Below, piece after piece: positions 1-8,755 of a stretch of DNA of 64,000 bases. The notes beneath the pieces were generated by a model that had not been told where the DNA came from, did no database searches, and saw nothing but the letters and a program-made list of their open reading frames with translations. Numbering within the stretch: position 1 is the first letter of the stretch; each line of letters begins with the position of its first letter. The stretch spans positions 85,676 to 149,675 of the forward strand of contig JAJFFH010000029.1 of the NCBI GenBank assembly GCA_021776735.1. The letters are read 5' to 3'. The DNA is from Planctomycetota bacterium (GTDB lineage: Bacteria > Planctomycetota > PLA2). Position numbers and translations under genes: made by a program.

Positions 1-466
1 TCTTGTCGCCGCCATCGAGGCTCTTCGGCAGCTTGGGCGCGTACTTGATCTTGCGCTGCTTTGCGTCCTTGCCCGGCGAAACCGACGCCAGAAACGCATT
101 GAGGTGCTCGACTTCGATGGCGGTGAGACCCTTCTTGCGCTTTTGAAACGCCTTCACGCAGATGTTGCCGGCGTCCCCGGCGGTCTTGAGCTTGCCCTTC
201 TTCTTGTTTTTCCACGCACCGCGGTGCGCGGTGTTGAAGACCGGGAAAGCGGGACGGATCTGCTTGGTCTTTTCGAGCTCGTCCTTCGCCGACACCGTTG
301 CGTGGCAATGGGCGCACGACGGATAGTCGAGGTCCTCGCCGGTCCCCATGAAGATCTTGCGGCCCTTCTCGACGTCTCCGGCGGCCCAGGCCAAGGATGC
401 GGCCAGTCCAACGAAGAGAGCGAGACCAAAGAAGAGCAAGGCGCGGGTTCGTAACGTTCGGTTCAT
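1..466 (-). CDS. Exported cytochrome c-like protein, 3' end outside window
   Basis: This reading frame runs off the left edge without a stop, so it is absent from the ORF track. The ATG at 466 follows an AGGTGAGGA ribosome-binding sequence. The protein opens with MNRT and a hydrophobic signal peptide ending near AWA, then shows one haem-binding CAHCH motif at about residue 58. The rest is Lys-rich with a second Cys (NICVKAF). A single CxxCH and an export signal indicate a periplasmic c-type cytochrome or a related small electron carrier. The missing C-terminus hides the distal haem ligand, so the subfamily is not assignable. It lies on the same strand as the sigma/anti-sigma pair upstream, with an 85-nt gap. 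Confidence 0.75.
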   Translation of the reverse strand, partial: MNRTLRTRALLFFGLALFVGLAASLAWAAGDVEKGRKIFMGTGEDLDYPSCAHCHATVSAKDELEKTKQIRPAFPVFNTAHRGAWKNKKKGKLKTAGDAGNICVKAFQKRKKGLTAIEVEHLNAFLASVSPGKDAKQRKIKYAPKLPKSLDGGDK

Positions 467-551
467 GGGATTCCTCACCTGTTGGATGTTGCGGGGTCGC
501 CTGAGGTTACCAACCCGTTCGGATTCCGCTGCCCACGACCCCGGCCAGGGA

Positions 552-806
552 TCAGTCCGGTCCCGCCTTTGGGCCGCGGGACGCCAGAATCGCCCGGATC
601 AAGTCCTCGGGGACATCGTCGGGAATCGAATCCTGCGGCTGCCGGGACGCGGCGGCAAGTTCGATCGTCTTGCGATAGGTGTCGAGGTACTCGACGCAGT
701 GCGGGCAAACGGCCATGTGTTCCTCGAAACGCTCGCGCTCGGCCGGTTCCAACTCGCCGTCCGCGTAATCGGCGAGAAACTCGAACAGCTCACGACAGGT
801 CAGCAT
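552..806 (-). CDS. Putative zinc-finger anti-sigma factor
   Basis: This 84-residue soluble protein carries an N-terminal TCRE and then HMAVCPHC, the His-x3-Cys-x2-Cys pattern of ZAS-type anti-sigma zinc-finger domains. Its start overlaps the end of the ECF sigma gene by 7 nt, the usual translational coupling of a sigma factor with its antagonist. No transmembrane segment is visible, so it would act in the cytoplasm, perhaps as a redox- or zinc-responsive inhibitor (inference from family). The C-terminal half is acidic and short. The assignment rests on the motif plus the gene pair. Confidence 0.8.
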   Translation of the reverse strand: MLTCRELFEFLADYADGELEPAERERFEEHMAVCPHCVEYLDTYRKTIELAAASRQPQDSIPDDVPEDLIRAILASRGPKAGPD

Positions 807-1411
807 CCGGCGAACCCCCCAAAACGAGTCGAGATGAGCCCGCGCAGTGCCGCACGCGCGCGGTGAAGCCTCGTCTTCACGACCGCCACGCCGACTCCGA
901 GCACGATCGCGGTCTCCTTCGTGTCAAGCTGTTGAACATCCCGCAAGACAACGACCTCGCGATAGTCGTCCGGCAGGGAATCGATCATCTCGCGAACAAT
1001 CGCCCGCGTCTCTTCCTTCTCCACCGAAACCAGCCCGGGGTCGCACCATCCCAAGTTGGCGCTGGCGCGATGGCCGTCATCGAGCCACTGCGGCAGGTAC
1101 TCCTCGATCGAGACTGCGGGGCACGCGCGGTTCGAGCGAAGCATCATGAGCGCCACGTTCACCGTGATCCGGTGGAGCCACGTCTTCAGACGGGACTGGC
1201 CGCGGAACGAATCGATCTTGCGAAACGACTGGACGAACGCTTCCTGAACGGCATCCTCTGCATCCGCATCCTGGCCAAGAATGCGACGGGCGACCGCGAG
1301 CATCGCGCCCACGTGCTGCCGGACCACGGCCTCGTAGGCGGCATCGTCGCCCGCGCGCAAACGCTCGATGAGTACGACCTCGTCTATTGGTTGCATATTC
1401 GGGGGCGGCAA
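800..1411 (-). CDS. ECF-family RNA polymerase sigma factor
   Basis: This 203-residue protein has the two ECF regions. Region 2 lies around residues 22-90 (DAEDAVQEAFVQSF then RGQSRLKTWLHRI), and region 4 around 140-195 (SLPDDYREVVVLRDVQ and the helix-turn-helix TKETAIVLGVGVAVVKTRLHRAR). Family knowledge places it as an alternative sigma factor directing core polymerase to a small regulon, held by the overlapping zinc-finger anti-sigma gene. The start could also be the internal Met six codons downstream (MQPIDE). It is transcribed away from the trigger factor gene, and the 110-nt divergent spacer holds a plausible promoter for that gene. Confidence 0.93.
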   Translation of the reverse strand: MPPPNMQPIDEVVLIERLRAGDDAAYEAVVRQHVGAMLAVARRILGQDADAEDAVQEAFVQSFRKIDSFRGQSRLKTWLHRITVNVALMMLRSNRACPAVSIEEYLPQWLDDGHRASANLGWCDPGLVSVEKEETRAIVREMIDSLPDDYREVVVLRDVQQLDTKETAIVLGVGVAVVKTRLHRARAALRGLISTRFGGFAGC

Positions 1412-1468
1412 TTCGATAGCGTACGGTGATCAAGTCGGTGCGCCAAGTCGTTTCCACATCCGCCCCGC

Positions 1469-1496
1469 TTGACCACCTCTCCCCCGAACCTACACT
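1469..1496 (+). promoter_or_regulatory. Candidate sigma-70-type promoter for trigger factor
   Basis: TTGACC at 1469-1474 and TACACT at 1491-1496 are separated by 16 nt, in the spacer between the divergent sigma factor and trigger factor genes. Transcription would start about 1503, giving either a leaderless message from the ATG at 1504 or an 18-nt leader before the ATG at 1522. This is sequence matching only. Confidence 0.35.
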
Positions 1497-1521
1497 GCGC
1501 CGCATGACACGCAGCGAAACG

Positions 1522-2817
1522 ATGGAATTCTCGGTTGAAGACGCTGGCCCTTGTCGCAAGCGCGTCACTGTGAGTATCCCGACCAAGCTCGTCAGCGAGC
1601 AGTTCAAACGGTCGTTCACCCAGTGGTCGAATTCGTCCCCCATCCGGGGGTTCCGGCCCGGCAAAGCGCCGCGCGCCCTCGTCGAGAAGAGGTTCGGCAA
1701 GGACATCGCGATCGAAGTAAAGCGCACGCTGATTGACAACGCGTTCGACGAGGCCCTCGAAGCAAACGAGCTGGCGCCCATCGCCGATCCGGAACTCGAC
1801 TTCGATACCGTCGAAGTCGTCGCCGGCCAGCCCATCGACTTCAAGTTCGTCGTCACCGTGCGGCCGGAGTTCGATCTTCCGGATCTCGGCGGCATCGAGG
1901 TCTCGGTTCCGGCCGTCGATGTTTCCGACGACGAACTCGCACACGCGCTCAAGAAACTCCAGAGACACAAGGCGACGCTGCGTCCGCTCGATCACGGTGC
2001 GGTCGAGCACGGGGACGTGGTCACGCTCAAGGTAGCGGCGATGTCCGCCGATACCGGCGCGCTCGACGGTTCCGAGATGGCATACGAGATCGGCTCTCGA
2101 CATCTCGGCGAGCTGATCACCGAGGATCTTGATGCCACGCTCGTCGGCAAGGAGCCCGGTGCCACGGTCAGGACGACCGGTTACGTTTCCCCGCACGCCG
2201 TCCAAAACCCGCTGGCGGGCCAGGACGTCGGTCTCAAGGTGGAGCTCATCGACGTGAAGCGGCCCGAGTTGCCGAGCATCGACGACAACTTTGCCAAGGA
2301 GCTCGACTTCGACAGCCAAGAGGGACTCCGCGAGGCCGTCCGCAAGGACGTCACCAACCGGCTCGCACGGGATCGCGAACGCCTCGTCGAAGACGCCGCA
2401 CTCGCGCAGCTCGTCCGGCAAGTCGGCATCGAGCTACCGGCGTCCCTGGTCGAAAAGGAAACCGACGAGACCGCGCGACGCGGAGCATACGGCGCGCAGA
2501 TACGCGGCGACTCTGCCGACGATGTCGCCAAGACAATCATCGACATTCGCAATCGCGACGCCGGGGAGTCCGCAAAACAGCTCATGGCCTACCTCATTCT
2601 CGATCAGATCGTCGACGCAGAGCGCATCGTCGTCACCGAGGACGAGGTCCGCGACGCCGTCGCACGGATCGCGACCCACCACGATCAGGTGCCGGAGCAG
2701 CTGCACGCAGTGTTGCAGGCGTCCGGTCGCCTGGGCGGGCTCCGCAACCACCTCCGAGAAAAAAAGGCGCGCGCGAAGTTGCGCGAGAGAATCCGAGCGA
2801 CCGGCGCTCCGCGATAG
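1522..2817 (+). CDS. tig: Trigger factor, ribosome-associated chaperone
   Basis: The 431-residue protein has the order expected of trigger factor. The N-terminal ribosome-binding domain carries the signature GFRPGKAP at about residues 48-55. A central FKBP-like domain spans roughly 145-240, and a helical C-terminal chaperone arm follows. It would bind near the ribosome exit tunnel and shield nascent chains. The ORF extends to 1426, but MEFSVED at 1522 aligns with the family N-terminus (MQVSVE in E. coli), so that start was chosen; the ATG at 1504 is an alternative. There is no clear Shine-Dalgarno sequence. The gene stands alone, without clpP, clpX or lon next to it. Confidence 0.93.
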   Translation: MEFSVEDAGPCRKRVTVSIPTKLVSEQFKRSFTQWSNSSPIRGFRPGKAPRALVEKRFGKDIAIEVKRTLIDNAFDEALEANELAPIADPELDFDTVEVVAGQPIDFKFVVTVRPEFDLPDLGGIEVSVPAVDVSDDELAHALKKLQRHKATLRPLDHGAVEHGDVVTLKVAAMSADTGALDGSEMAYEIGSRHLGELITEDLDATLVGKEPGATVRTTGYVSPHAVQNPLAGQDVGLKVELIDVKRPELPSIDDNFAKELDFDSQEGLREAVRKDVTNRLARDRERLVEDAALAQLVRQVGIELPASLVEKETDETARRGAYGAQIRGDSADDVAKTIIDIRNRDAGESAKQLMAYLILDQIVDAERIVVTEDEVRDAVARIATHHDQVPEQLHAVLQASGRLGGLRNHLREKKARAKLRERIRATGAPR

Positions 2818-2837
2818 ACGGCGGGCTGCCGCCCCTC

Positions 2838-2876
2838 CCTTGGACCCGGGCTAATGGGCTGACCGCCGGGCCAAGG
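2838..2876. terminator. Hairpin between convergent genes
   Basis: CCTTGG-A-CCCGG pairs with CCGGGCCAAGG, giving an 11-bp stem with one bulged A and a 16-nt loop. It lies between the converging trigger factor and tautomerase-like genes, so it could stop transcription from both sides. There is no T-tract, which leaves the terminator function uncertain. Confidence 0.35.
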
Positions 2877-2928
2877 GATCGGATCCCGAAGCCCGATGGC
2901 GCGCGGGGTCGGAGGGGAGCGCGGCAAG

Positions 2929-3345
2929 CTACCCCCTCGCGATGGCCTGTCCGAGTTCGTGGTCGCTCATCGCCTGCCCATCGAGGTTCCACGCCCCGTC
3001 CACGGTATGAACGACATTGAAGTAGATGTTGTCCCTGGGCTGCCGTCCATTCGAGAGTTCCCGAACAATGTCCGTCGCCTCCTGCCCGAAACCGCTTTGG
3101 ACCTCGCGCGATGCGAAAGCGAAGGAAGGCACCTTCCACTCGACCCACGCGCCGTCGAACTCGTCGCCTCCGGAGAAGCTGAGTCCCTTCGGCACGATGT
3201 GGACGTTGGCGGTGACGTTGGGAGTCATGACCGAATTGCCGGTGAGCCCGTGCCACTTGAGCATGGACTCGGTCAGCCGTTGAATCGCGTCCTTGACCTT
3301 GTCGCGCGGAAGGACGCCTTCCGTGAATGTCAGCGTGAGAGGCAT
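2929..3345 (-). CDS. Tautomerase-superfamily-like protein
   Basis: This 138-residue protein begins MPLTLTFTEG, placing a proline directly after the initiator Met; in the tautomerase superfamily that residue is the catalytic base once Met is removed. Near the C-terminus the pattern RDNIYFNVVHTVDGAWNLDG resembles the end of larger 4-oxalocrotonate tautomerase relatives. The substrate cannot be inferred. It sits 71 nt downstream of an alpha/beta hydrolase on the same strand, so the two may be co-transcribed in breakdown of a small aromatic or keto compound (inference). The call rests on Pro-2 and general pattern. Confidence 0.5.
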   Translation of the reverse strand: MPLTLTFTEGVLPRDKVKDAIQRLTESMLKWHGLTGNSVMTPNVTANVHIVPKGLSFSGGDEFDGAWVEWKVPSFAFASREVQSGFGQEATDIVRELSNGRQPRDNIYFNVVHTVDGAWNLDGQAMSDHELGQAIARG

Positions 3346-3416
3346 CGTCGTTTCCTTTTCTGTCGGCCTGTGGCCTGCGGGCCATTTGCTTGATCGGTGA
3401 GGGGGGATTCCCGCAG

Positions 3417-4160
3417 CTACATGCTCACGAGGGTGCCGCTCGCCGCTTCGGCGAGCGCCTCGACGAGACGCTCCGGAATCGACATCAGCGGGAAGTGCCC
3501 CGACTCGAGCGTCAGGATCCGGTCGACGTCCGTGCCGGACACCATCCTGTCCTGCAGCGCGGGGGACAGGACCTTGTCGAGCGAGCAGCGCAGATAGGAC
3601 TTCGGGACGGAGCCGAACGCGGCGCGGGTCAACCTCGCCGGAACCGTGAACGGCTCAACCGCCTGTTTGACCGCAAACAGCGGTGCGAACTCATCGACGC
3701 GTCCGGCCTCCCTGACATCGTGCAAGAGAATAGCCCTGACGTCATCCTCCCTGAGAGTGGCGCAGGACCCGTCGTCCGAGAAGACGATCCTGGACAGCAA
3801 CTCGCCGGCCTCGTCGCTTTGCATCAACCCGAGCGGCGTTTCGCCGTTCCGAGGAAGGATCGCGCAGACGTACACGAGGCGCTCGATCTTCTCCGGCGCC
3901 AGCTCCGCGACCTGCGAAACAATCGATCCCGCGAGCGAGTGCCCGACGAGGACGACCTTGCCATCGATCGCACTGACCTCCTCGGCCACGCGCGCGACGT
4001 ACGCGTCCATCGTGACCTCCGCAATCGGCGCGACGGCGTGGCCGTGACCGGGCAGATCGATCGCACGGGCTTGATGCCCGCGCTCGTTCAGGATCTTGAC
4101 GATGTCCTCGAATTCCCACGCTCCGCCCCAGGCGCCGTGGATCAGAAGTATGTTGCTCAT
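3417..4160 (-). CDS. Alpha/beta hydrolase, methylesterase/HNL-like
   Basis: The ORF track begins at 4256, but the ATG at 4160 has an AAAGGAG ribosome-binding site at ideal spacing and starts MSNILLIHGAWGG, the family N-terminus with the oxyanion HG motif. The 247-residue protein has nucleophile motif GHSLAG around residue 80 and a late GHFPLM supplying the catalytic His. The layout matches small cytoplasmic alpha/beta hydrolases related to plant hydroxynitrile lyases and methylesterases. No signal peptide is present. It is probably transcribed with the tautomerase-like gene downstream. The substrate is unknown. Confidence 0.85.
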   Translation of the reverse strand: MSNILLIHGAWGGAWEFEDIVKILNERGHQARAIDLPGHGHAVAPIAEVTMDAYVARVAEEVSAIDGKVVLVGHSLAGSIVSQVAELAPEKIERLVYVCAILPRNGETPLGLMQSDEAGELLSRIVFSDDGSCATLREDDVRAILLHDVREAGRVDEFAPLFAVKQAVEPFTVPARLTRAAFGSVPKSYLRCSLDKVLSPALQDRMVSGTDVDRILTLESGHFPLMSIPERLVEALAEAASGTLVSM

Positions 4161-4346
4161 TTTCGTTCTCCTTTGTCGCGCGCCTCGAGCCGGCGCGACG
4201 ATGGGTTCATCTGATGCACTTGCTGCCGCGACCGAGCGCCTGGCCTCGCGGGTCAAGACGCGGCGGATGAGCCTCTCGATTCTGGCACCGTCCTCCTCCC
4301 GTGCGAGGTGGCCGGTATCGAGCAGGCGGCAACTCGATTCTTTCTC

Positions 4347-4943
4347 TTACGATTGCGCGTTCTTGCCCTCGAGTTCCGCGATGCGGTCGTTCAGCTCCTG
4401 GATGTGCGGTTGGAATTCCTCGACGGTGTAGCGCTGGGGGATGTGTTGCGGGCAGTTGCGGTCGTACGTTTCGATGTGGAACAGGAAGACGCGCTGCGGC
4501 TCGGCGTCGTACTCGGGATCGCGGACCTTGGCGAGCAGTTCCGGATCTCCCTCCACGACTTCGGCTCGACCCCAGATCTTGATGCGGCGCCGCGTCGGGT
4601 AGTCCATCAGGAACAGGAACGCGCGGTCGTTTTCGACGAGGTTGCCGGTCGAGATGTACTGGCGGTTGCCCGCGTAGTCCGCAAAGCCAAGCGTGGTGTC
4701 GTCGATGACCTTGAGAAATCCCTTGGGTCCGCCACGGTGCTGAATGTAGGGCTGGCCATCCTTGCTGGCGGTGGCGAGATAAAACGAGTCGCGTTCCGCG
4801 ACAAACGCGGCGAGCTCGGCATTGACCTTTGTGCGCCAGCCGATGTGGTTCGCGACGCCGCTATAGGTCTCGCGCGAGCCGAGGCGCTCCTGGACGGCCT
4901 TGACCGCCGGCGTGAAGGCGAGTTCGCTGGGATGGTAGCTCAT
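4347..4943 (-). CDS. Pyridoxamine 5'-phosphate oxidase-family flavoprotein
   Basis: The 198-residue protein starting MSYHPSELAF has the split-barrel flavin-binding pattern of the PPOX family: FYLATASKDGQPYIQHRGG, then GFADYAGNRQYISTGNL and DYPTRRRIKIWGRAEVV. These match the subgroup of FMN-dependent oxidoreductases that often sit near redox regulators. The ORF track start at 5006 adds 21 residues without family support. The C-terminal tail is helical (QELNDRIAELEGK). It is divergent from the NorR-like activator at 5092, so that regulator is the likely controller (inference from position). The substrate is not known. Confidence 0.82.
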   Translation of the reverse strand: MSYHPSELAFTPAVKAVQERLGSRETYSGVANHIGWRTKVNAELAAFVAERDSFYLATASKDGQPYIQHRGGPKGFLKVIDDTTLGFADYAGNRQYISTGNLVENDRAFLFLMDYPTRRRIKIWGRAEVVEGDPELLAKVRDPEYDAEPQRVFLFHIETYDRNCPQHIPQRYTVEEFQPHIQELNDRIAELEGKNAQS

Positions 4944-5020
4944 GCAGCCCGCTATTGCATAGCCCGGGCCAAATCCATCGAACCCCCTTAACTTACTTCT
5001 GATCAAGACTTTATGTCATT

Positions 5021-5030
5021 TGTTCGAACA
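5021..5030. promoter_or_regulatory. Perfect 10-bp palindrome in divergent promoter region
   Basis: TGTTCGAACA lies midway in the AT-rich 148-nt spacer between the PPOX gene and the sigma-54 activator. A second smaller palindrome, TTACGTAA, follows at about 5062. The position suits an operator or activator site shared by the two genes. No sigma-54 (-24/-12) element with correct spacing was found. Confidence 0.3.
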
Positions 5031-5091
5031 ACGATTTTTTGGCAATCACGAATTTTTGCTTTTACGTAACGAATTCTCGTAATCTACAGGA

Positions 5092-6687
5092 ATGTCGGGG
5101 GGACGGGACCGGGCCTTCAAGAAGCTCCTGCTCGCTATGGCCGGGCAACGGTCGGTCGGGCCACTGCTGGACCTGATCGTCGCGCGTCTCCTTGAGCGCC
5201 CGAATGTCGCCCTGGCCCGCATCTGGCTCAAAGCCCCGGGCGACATCTGCGGCGAGTGCCACATGGCCGATGTCTGTACCGATCAAAAGGAGTGCCTGCA
5301 CCTCGTCGCGAGTGCGGGCCGACCGGTTGCGGCGAAGGGCGAGGACTGGTCGTTTCTGAACGGATTTTTTCGGCGCTTTCCGATGGGCGTGCGCAAGGTC
5401 GGTCACGTCGCGGCGACGGGCGAGGCAATCGAGATCGCCGATGTCGCGGAGCAGAGTCGTTGGCTCGCGCGCCCCGACTGGGCCGCGGCGGAGGGCATCC
5501 ACGGATTCGGCGGCCAACCGCTCCAGCATCGCGACGACGTGCTGGGCGTACTCGCCGTGTTCACCCGCGTGCCGATGCAGCACGACGCGTTCGAATGGCT
5601 GCGCATGATCGCGGACCACGCGGCCGGCGCCCTCGCGAACGCCCGCGCGTTCGAAGAGATCGAACGGCTGCGTCAAAGAGTCGAGCTGGAAAACACATAC
5701 CTGCGCGAGGAGGTCTCCGCATCGTTTGGCAGCATGGTCGGCGCGAGTCCCGCCCTGCGCAACGTCCTCGAGCAGATCGAGTTGGTGGCGCCCACCGACG
5801 CGACGGTCCTGATCACCGGCGAGTCCGGTACCGGCAAGGAGCTTGTGGCCCGCGAGATCCACCAGCGCAGCCCCCGCGCCCCCCAACCCATGATCAAGGT
5901 GAACTGCGCGTCCATACCGCGCGAACTGTTCGAGAGTGAATTCTTCGGCCATGTGAAAGGAGCGTTCACCGGCGCACTGCGCGACCGCGCAGGTCGTTTC
6001 GCGGCCGCCGATGGCGGCACACTGTTTCTCGACGAGGTCGGCGAGATCCCGCTCGACCTGCAGGGCAAGCTGCTGCGCGTCTTGCAGGAACGGCAATACG
6101 AACGCGTCGGCGAGGAGCGCACGCGCGATGTCGATGTCCGCATCCTGGCGGCGACCAACCGCGATCTCCTCCACGACGTCGAGTCGGGTCGCTTCCGTCG
6201 CGACCTGTACTACCGCCTCAACGTGTTCGGGCTCGACGTCGCGCCGCTGCGCAAGCGCCAAGAAGATATCCCGCTTCTCGCCGAACACTTCCTCGAAGAG
6301 CTGGCGCAGCGGATGCACCGGACGCGCCCACGGCTCACGAAGGGCCATGTGGCGCAACTCCAGACTTACGCGTGGCCGGGCAACGTGCGCGAACTGCAAA
6401 ACGCGATGGAACGCGCCCTGATCACGTCACGCGGCCAAACACTGCGGTTCGACCTCGGAGAGCGGAGCGCGCCGTTGCACGAGCCAGCGCCGCATGCCGA
6501 GACCGCCGGGGAGGTCGCCACCGACGCGGAGATGCGCCGGCGCGAGCGGCAAAACCTGATCGCCGCACTCGAGTCCACCGGCTGGAAAGTCTCCGGCCCG
6601 GGAGGCGCCGCCGAACTCATGGGCGTCAAGCCGACGACGCTGGCGTATCGCATCCAGAAGCTGAAACTCACCCGACGGCGTGAATAG
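5092..6687 (+). CDS. NorR-like sigma-54-dependent transcriptional activator
   Basis: The 531-residue protein has an N-terminal GAF-type sensor (about 15-195), a sigma-54 AAA+ domain (about 210-445) with Walker A GESGTGKE and the sigma-54 contact loop GAFTGA, and a C-terminal Fis-like helix-turn-helix (about 485-531, ending MGVKPTTLAYRIQKL). This order matches NorR-type regulators that hydrolyse ATP to open sigma-54 promoters. The GAF region contains a cluster of Cys residues (CGECHMADVCTDQKEC), which suggests metal or redox sensing; that is inference. It is divergent from the PPOX flavoprotein gene. Confidence 0.93.
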   Translation: MSGGRDRAFKKLLLAMAGQRSVGPLLDLIVARLLERPNVALARIWLKAPGDICGECHMADVCTDQKECLHLVASAGRPVAAKGEDWSFLNGFFRRFPMGVRKVGHVAATGEAIEIADVAEQSRWLARPDWAAAEGIHGFGGQPLQHRDDVLGVLAVFTRVPMQHDAFEWLRMIADHAAGALANARAFEEIERLRQRVELENTYLREEVSASFGSMVGASPALRNVLEQIELVAPTDATVLITGESGTGKELVAREIHQRSPRAPQPMIKVNCASIPRELFESEFFGHVKGAFTGALRDRAGRFAAADGGTLFLDEVGEIPLDLQGKLLRVLQERQYERVGEERTRDVDVRILAATNRDLLHDVESGRFRRDLYYRLNVFGLDVAPLRKRQEDIPLLAEHFLEELAQRMHRTRPRLTKGHVAQLQTYAWPGNVRELQNAMERALITSRGQTLRFDLGERSAPLHEPAPHAETAGEVATDAEMRRRERQNLIAALESTGWKVSGPGGAAELMGVKPTTLAYRIQKLKLTRRRE

Positions 6688-6921
6688 CCTCAAACAGTCA
6701 AAGGGGGAGCGGGGGCAGCGGTCGCGAGTACCGCCGGGTATGGTGACGCCGATGAGCTGCTCCGTGCGCGGCCCGTGTGGTCGAGGCAGCGCGCGAGGCG
6801 GGCACCGCGCACAACGCTGGTTGTCACGAACGCACCAAAGACGGATGGAGCGAGAAGAGAGTAGCGTGAACGATGGCCGCGGTTTCGGCGCCGGCCAGAA
6901 CGCCACAGGCAAAAAACGACG

Positions 6922-8016
6922 ATGAGCCTCGCCTTCGCGCTGCGCCGTCCGTTGCTGCTGGTCCGCGATCTGTTCGTGAACCGCAAGCGGCCCGATCTCG
7001 AGCGGCTCGGCGCTATCGACGACCCGCGGCAATTTGTCTGGGCGATCCTCCCCCACGCCGCGCGGACGTTTTCTTCCCCGATCGCGCTGCTGCCGGGCCC
7101 TATCGCCGAAGCCGCGGCCGTGGGCTACCTGTACTGCCGGATGCTGGACACCTACGAGGACCTCGTCGCCTGTCCGCAAGAACGCGATCGAGCGCTTGGG
7201 CTCTTCGCGAACCGCCTGAAAACGGGCGACGCGGCGCCGCCGATCGTCACCGACCTCGCGCGCGACCGACGCGACGAGGCCCATCTGCTGCTCGTAAGGC
7301 GCTGCGAACTCGTCGATCGGGCGTACGCGGATCTGCCGACCGCAGTCCAGTCGCTCGTCCGCACTTTGGTCGCCGCGATGGCGGAGGGCATGCGCTGGTC
7401 CTCGAGCACGTTCACCGCGCAAGGCGGGATCCTCAACAGCGAGGAGCAACTCACCCGTTACTGCCGCCACGTCCTCGGCGAGCCGGTGCTGTTTTCCGCT
7501 CGGCTGCTTGGATGGCACGAATCCCGCGAATCCACACTGCCGAAATCAGTCGAAGCCGACGCGATCGCGGTCGGCGAGATGATCCAGCTCGCGAACGTGA
7601 CCCGCGACATCGAAAAAGACTTCGCCCGCGGTATCGCCTACCACCCGTCGTTGCAAGCCGACCTCGGCGCAGCGCCGACCGGCGAGCCCGAACAAATCGA
7701 GCGCATCCGCAGCGTCCGCGCCGAACTCATGGACCTGGCTCTGGGTCACGTTCCGGCCTACCGCCGGCTGGTCGCACACGTGACCCGGCGACGAATCAGC
7801 CTGGCGCGCGCGTCCGCGCTCTTGATGCTGCTGTTTACCGACCGCTACTACCGCGGCTGCGCCATACGAGCCGGCCGTACCACGTGGGGCGCTCGCCACT
7901 CGGGCGCTCGTCTCCTGCTGACAACCCTGCCCGCAATCCTGTCCCGTCGCTGGACAGACCGCATCCTGTCCCGGATCGAACACGACTTCCTGGCCGCGGT
8001 CGACAAGCGGCTGTAA
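6922..8016 (+). CDS. Squalene/phytoene synthase-family protein
   Basis: This 364-residue protein has both metal-binding aspartate motifs of the head-to-head prenyl synthase family: DTYED (about 75-79) and NVTRDIEKD (about 226-234), with YCRMLD preceding the first. The length fits squalene or phytoene synthases, which condense two FPP or two GGPP molecules. It could feed hopanoids/sterols or carotenoids; motifs alone do not separate these. No hopanoid cluster neighbours are present. The ATG overlaps the end of a 234-nt leader in which I see no gene. The C-terminal third is Arg-rich and probably membrane-associated. Confidence 0.85.
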   Translation: MSLAFALRRPLLLVRDLFVNRKRPDLERLGAIDDPRQFVWAILPHAARTFSSPIALLPGPIAEAAAVGYLYCRMLDTYEDLVACPQERDRALGLFANRLKTGDAAPPIVTDLARDRRDEAHLLLVRRCELVDRAYADLPTAVQSLVRTLVAAMAEGMRWSSSTFTAQGGILNSEEQLTRYCRHVLGEPVLFSARLLGWHESRESTLPKSVEADAIAVGEMIQLANVTRDIEKDFARGIAYHPSLQADLGAAPTGEPEQIERIRSVRAELMDLALGHVPAYRRLVAHVTRRRISLARASALLMLLFTDRYYRGCAIRAGRTTWGARHSGARLLLTTLPAILSRRWTDRILSRIEHDFLAAVDKRL

Positions 8017-8083
8017 GCCGGATGCGCCCTCGGTCTGATAGGTTCTGCGCTGCCACGACTTCAGAACCCATCCTAGGACTCTC

Positions 8084-8691
8084 ATGGACACCCTCGAAGC
8101 CATCTACTCCCGCCGCGCCGTCAAGCACTTCGACCCGGCCCACGTCATGGACGACGCCGAGGTCACAAAGCTGATCGAAGCCGCGATGCAGTCGCCCACT
8201 TCGTTCAACATCCAGCACTGGCGATTCGTCGTCGTTCGCGATCCCGAGCTGCGCCAACAAATCCGCGCCGCCGGCAACGACCAGGCCCAGATGACCGATG
8301 CGTCGCTCCTCGTCGTGATGACCGCGGACATCGATGCTTGGAAGAAAGGCCCAAGCGCTATTGGCGCAACGCTCCCACCGAGGTCGCCGACCTCCTGGTG
8401 AACTGGATGGGCCCGTTCCACGAGGGCAACCCCCAACTCCAACGCGACGAGGCGCAGCGCTCCATCGGCATGGCCATGCAGACGATCATGCTCGCCGCCC
8501 GTGACATGGGCTACGACTCGTGCCCGATGATCGGGTTCGAATTCGACAAGGTGGCCGAACTCATCCATCTGCCGAAAGACCACTGCATCGGCCCGATGAT
8601 CGCGATCGGCAAGCGATCCAAGGACACATGGCCGAAGCCAGGCCAGCTATCCCTCGACGAAGTGATGATCACCGACCGGTTCCGCGATTGA
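8084..8691 (+). pseudogene. Nitroreductase-family protein, frameshifted
   Basis: Two overlapping ORFs make one nitroreductase. The first (from 8084, MDTLEAIYSRRAVKHF) ends in nonsense after DIDAWKK. The second resumes in another frame with RPKRYWRNAPTEV and runs to 8691. The break lies at about 8338-8350 (aagaaaggccc) and is repaired by adding one base, so one nucleotide appears to be missing. Joined, the product is about 202 residues, close to family length, with the N-terminal FMN-binding SRRAVKHF and the later CIGPMIAIGK. The family reduces nitro or quinone compounds with NAD(P)H and FMN. Either the gene is inactivated or the sequence has an indel error; the intact second half favours error or very recent mutation. 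Confidence 0.8.
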
Positions 8692-8755
8692 GCTTGCGAG
8701 CCCATGAACCCTGCGAGGTCGCGAAGCCCGGATGACGCAGCACTGTCCAGAGATG

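Noticed and set aside
1384-2421. 345-aa minus-strand ORF over trigger factor
   Set aside because: Antisense shadow of tig created by high third-position GC.
5040-5060. Possible sigma-54 promoter (TGGCA ... TTGCT)
   Set aside because: The GG and GC dinucleotides are 17 bases apart rather than the required 12.
6680-6925. 81-aa ORF upstream of the squalene/phytoene synthase gene
   Set aside because: Low-complexity basic peptide with no ribosome-binding site or family; treated as leader.
8338-8350. Programmed -1 frameshift in the nitroreductase gene
   Set aside because: No slippery heptamer or downstream pseudoknot is evident, and the family is not known to use frameshifting.
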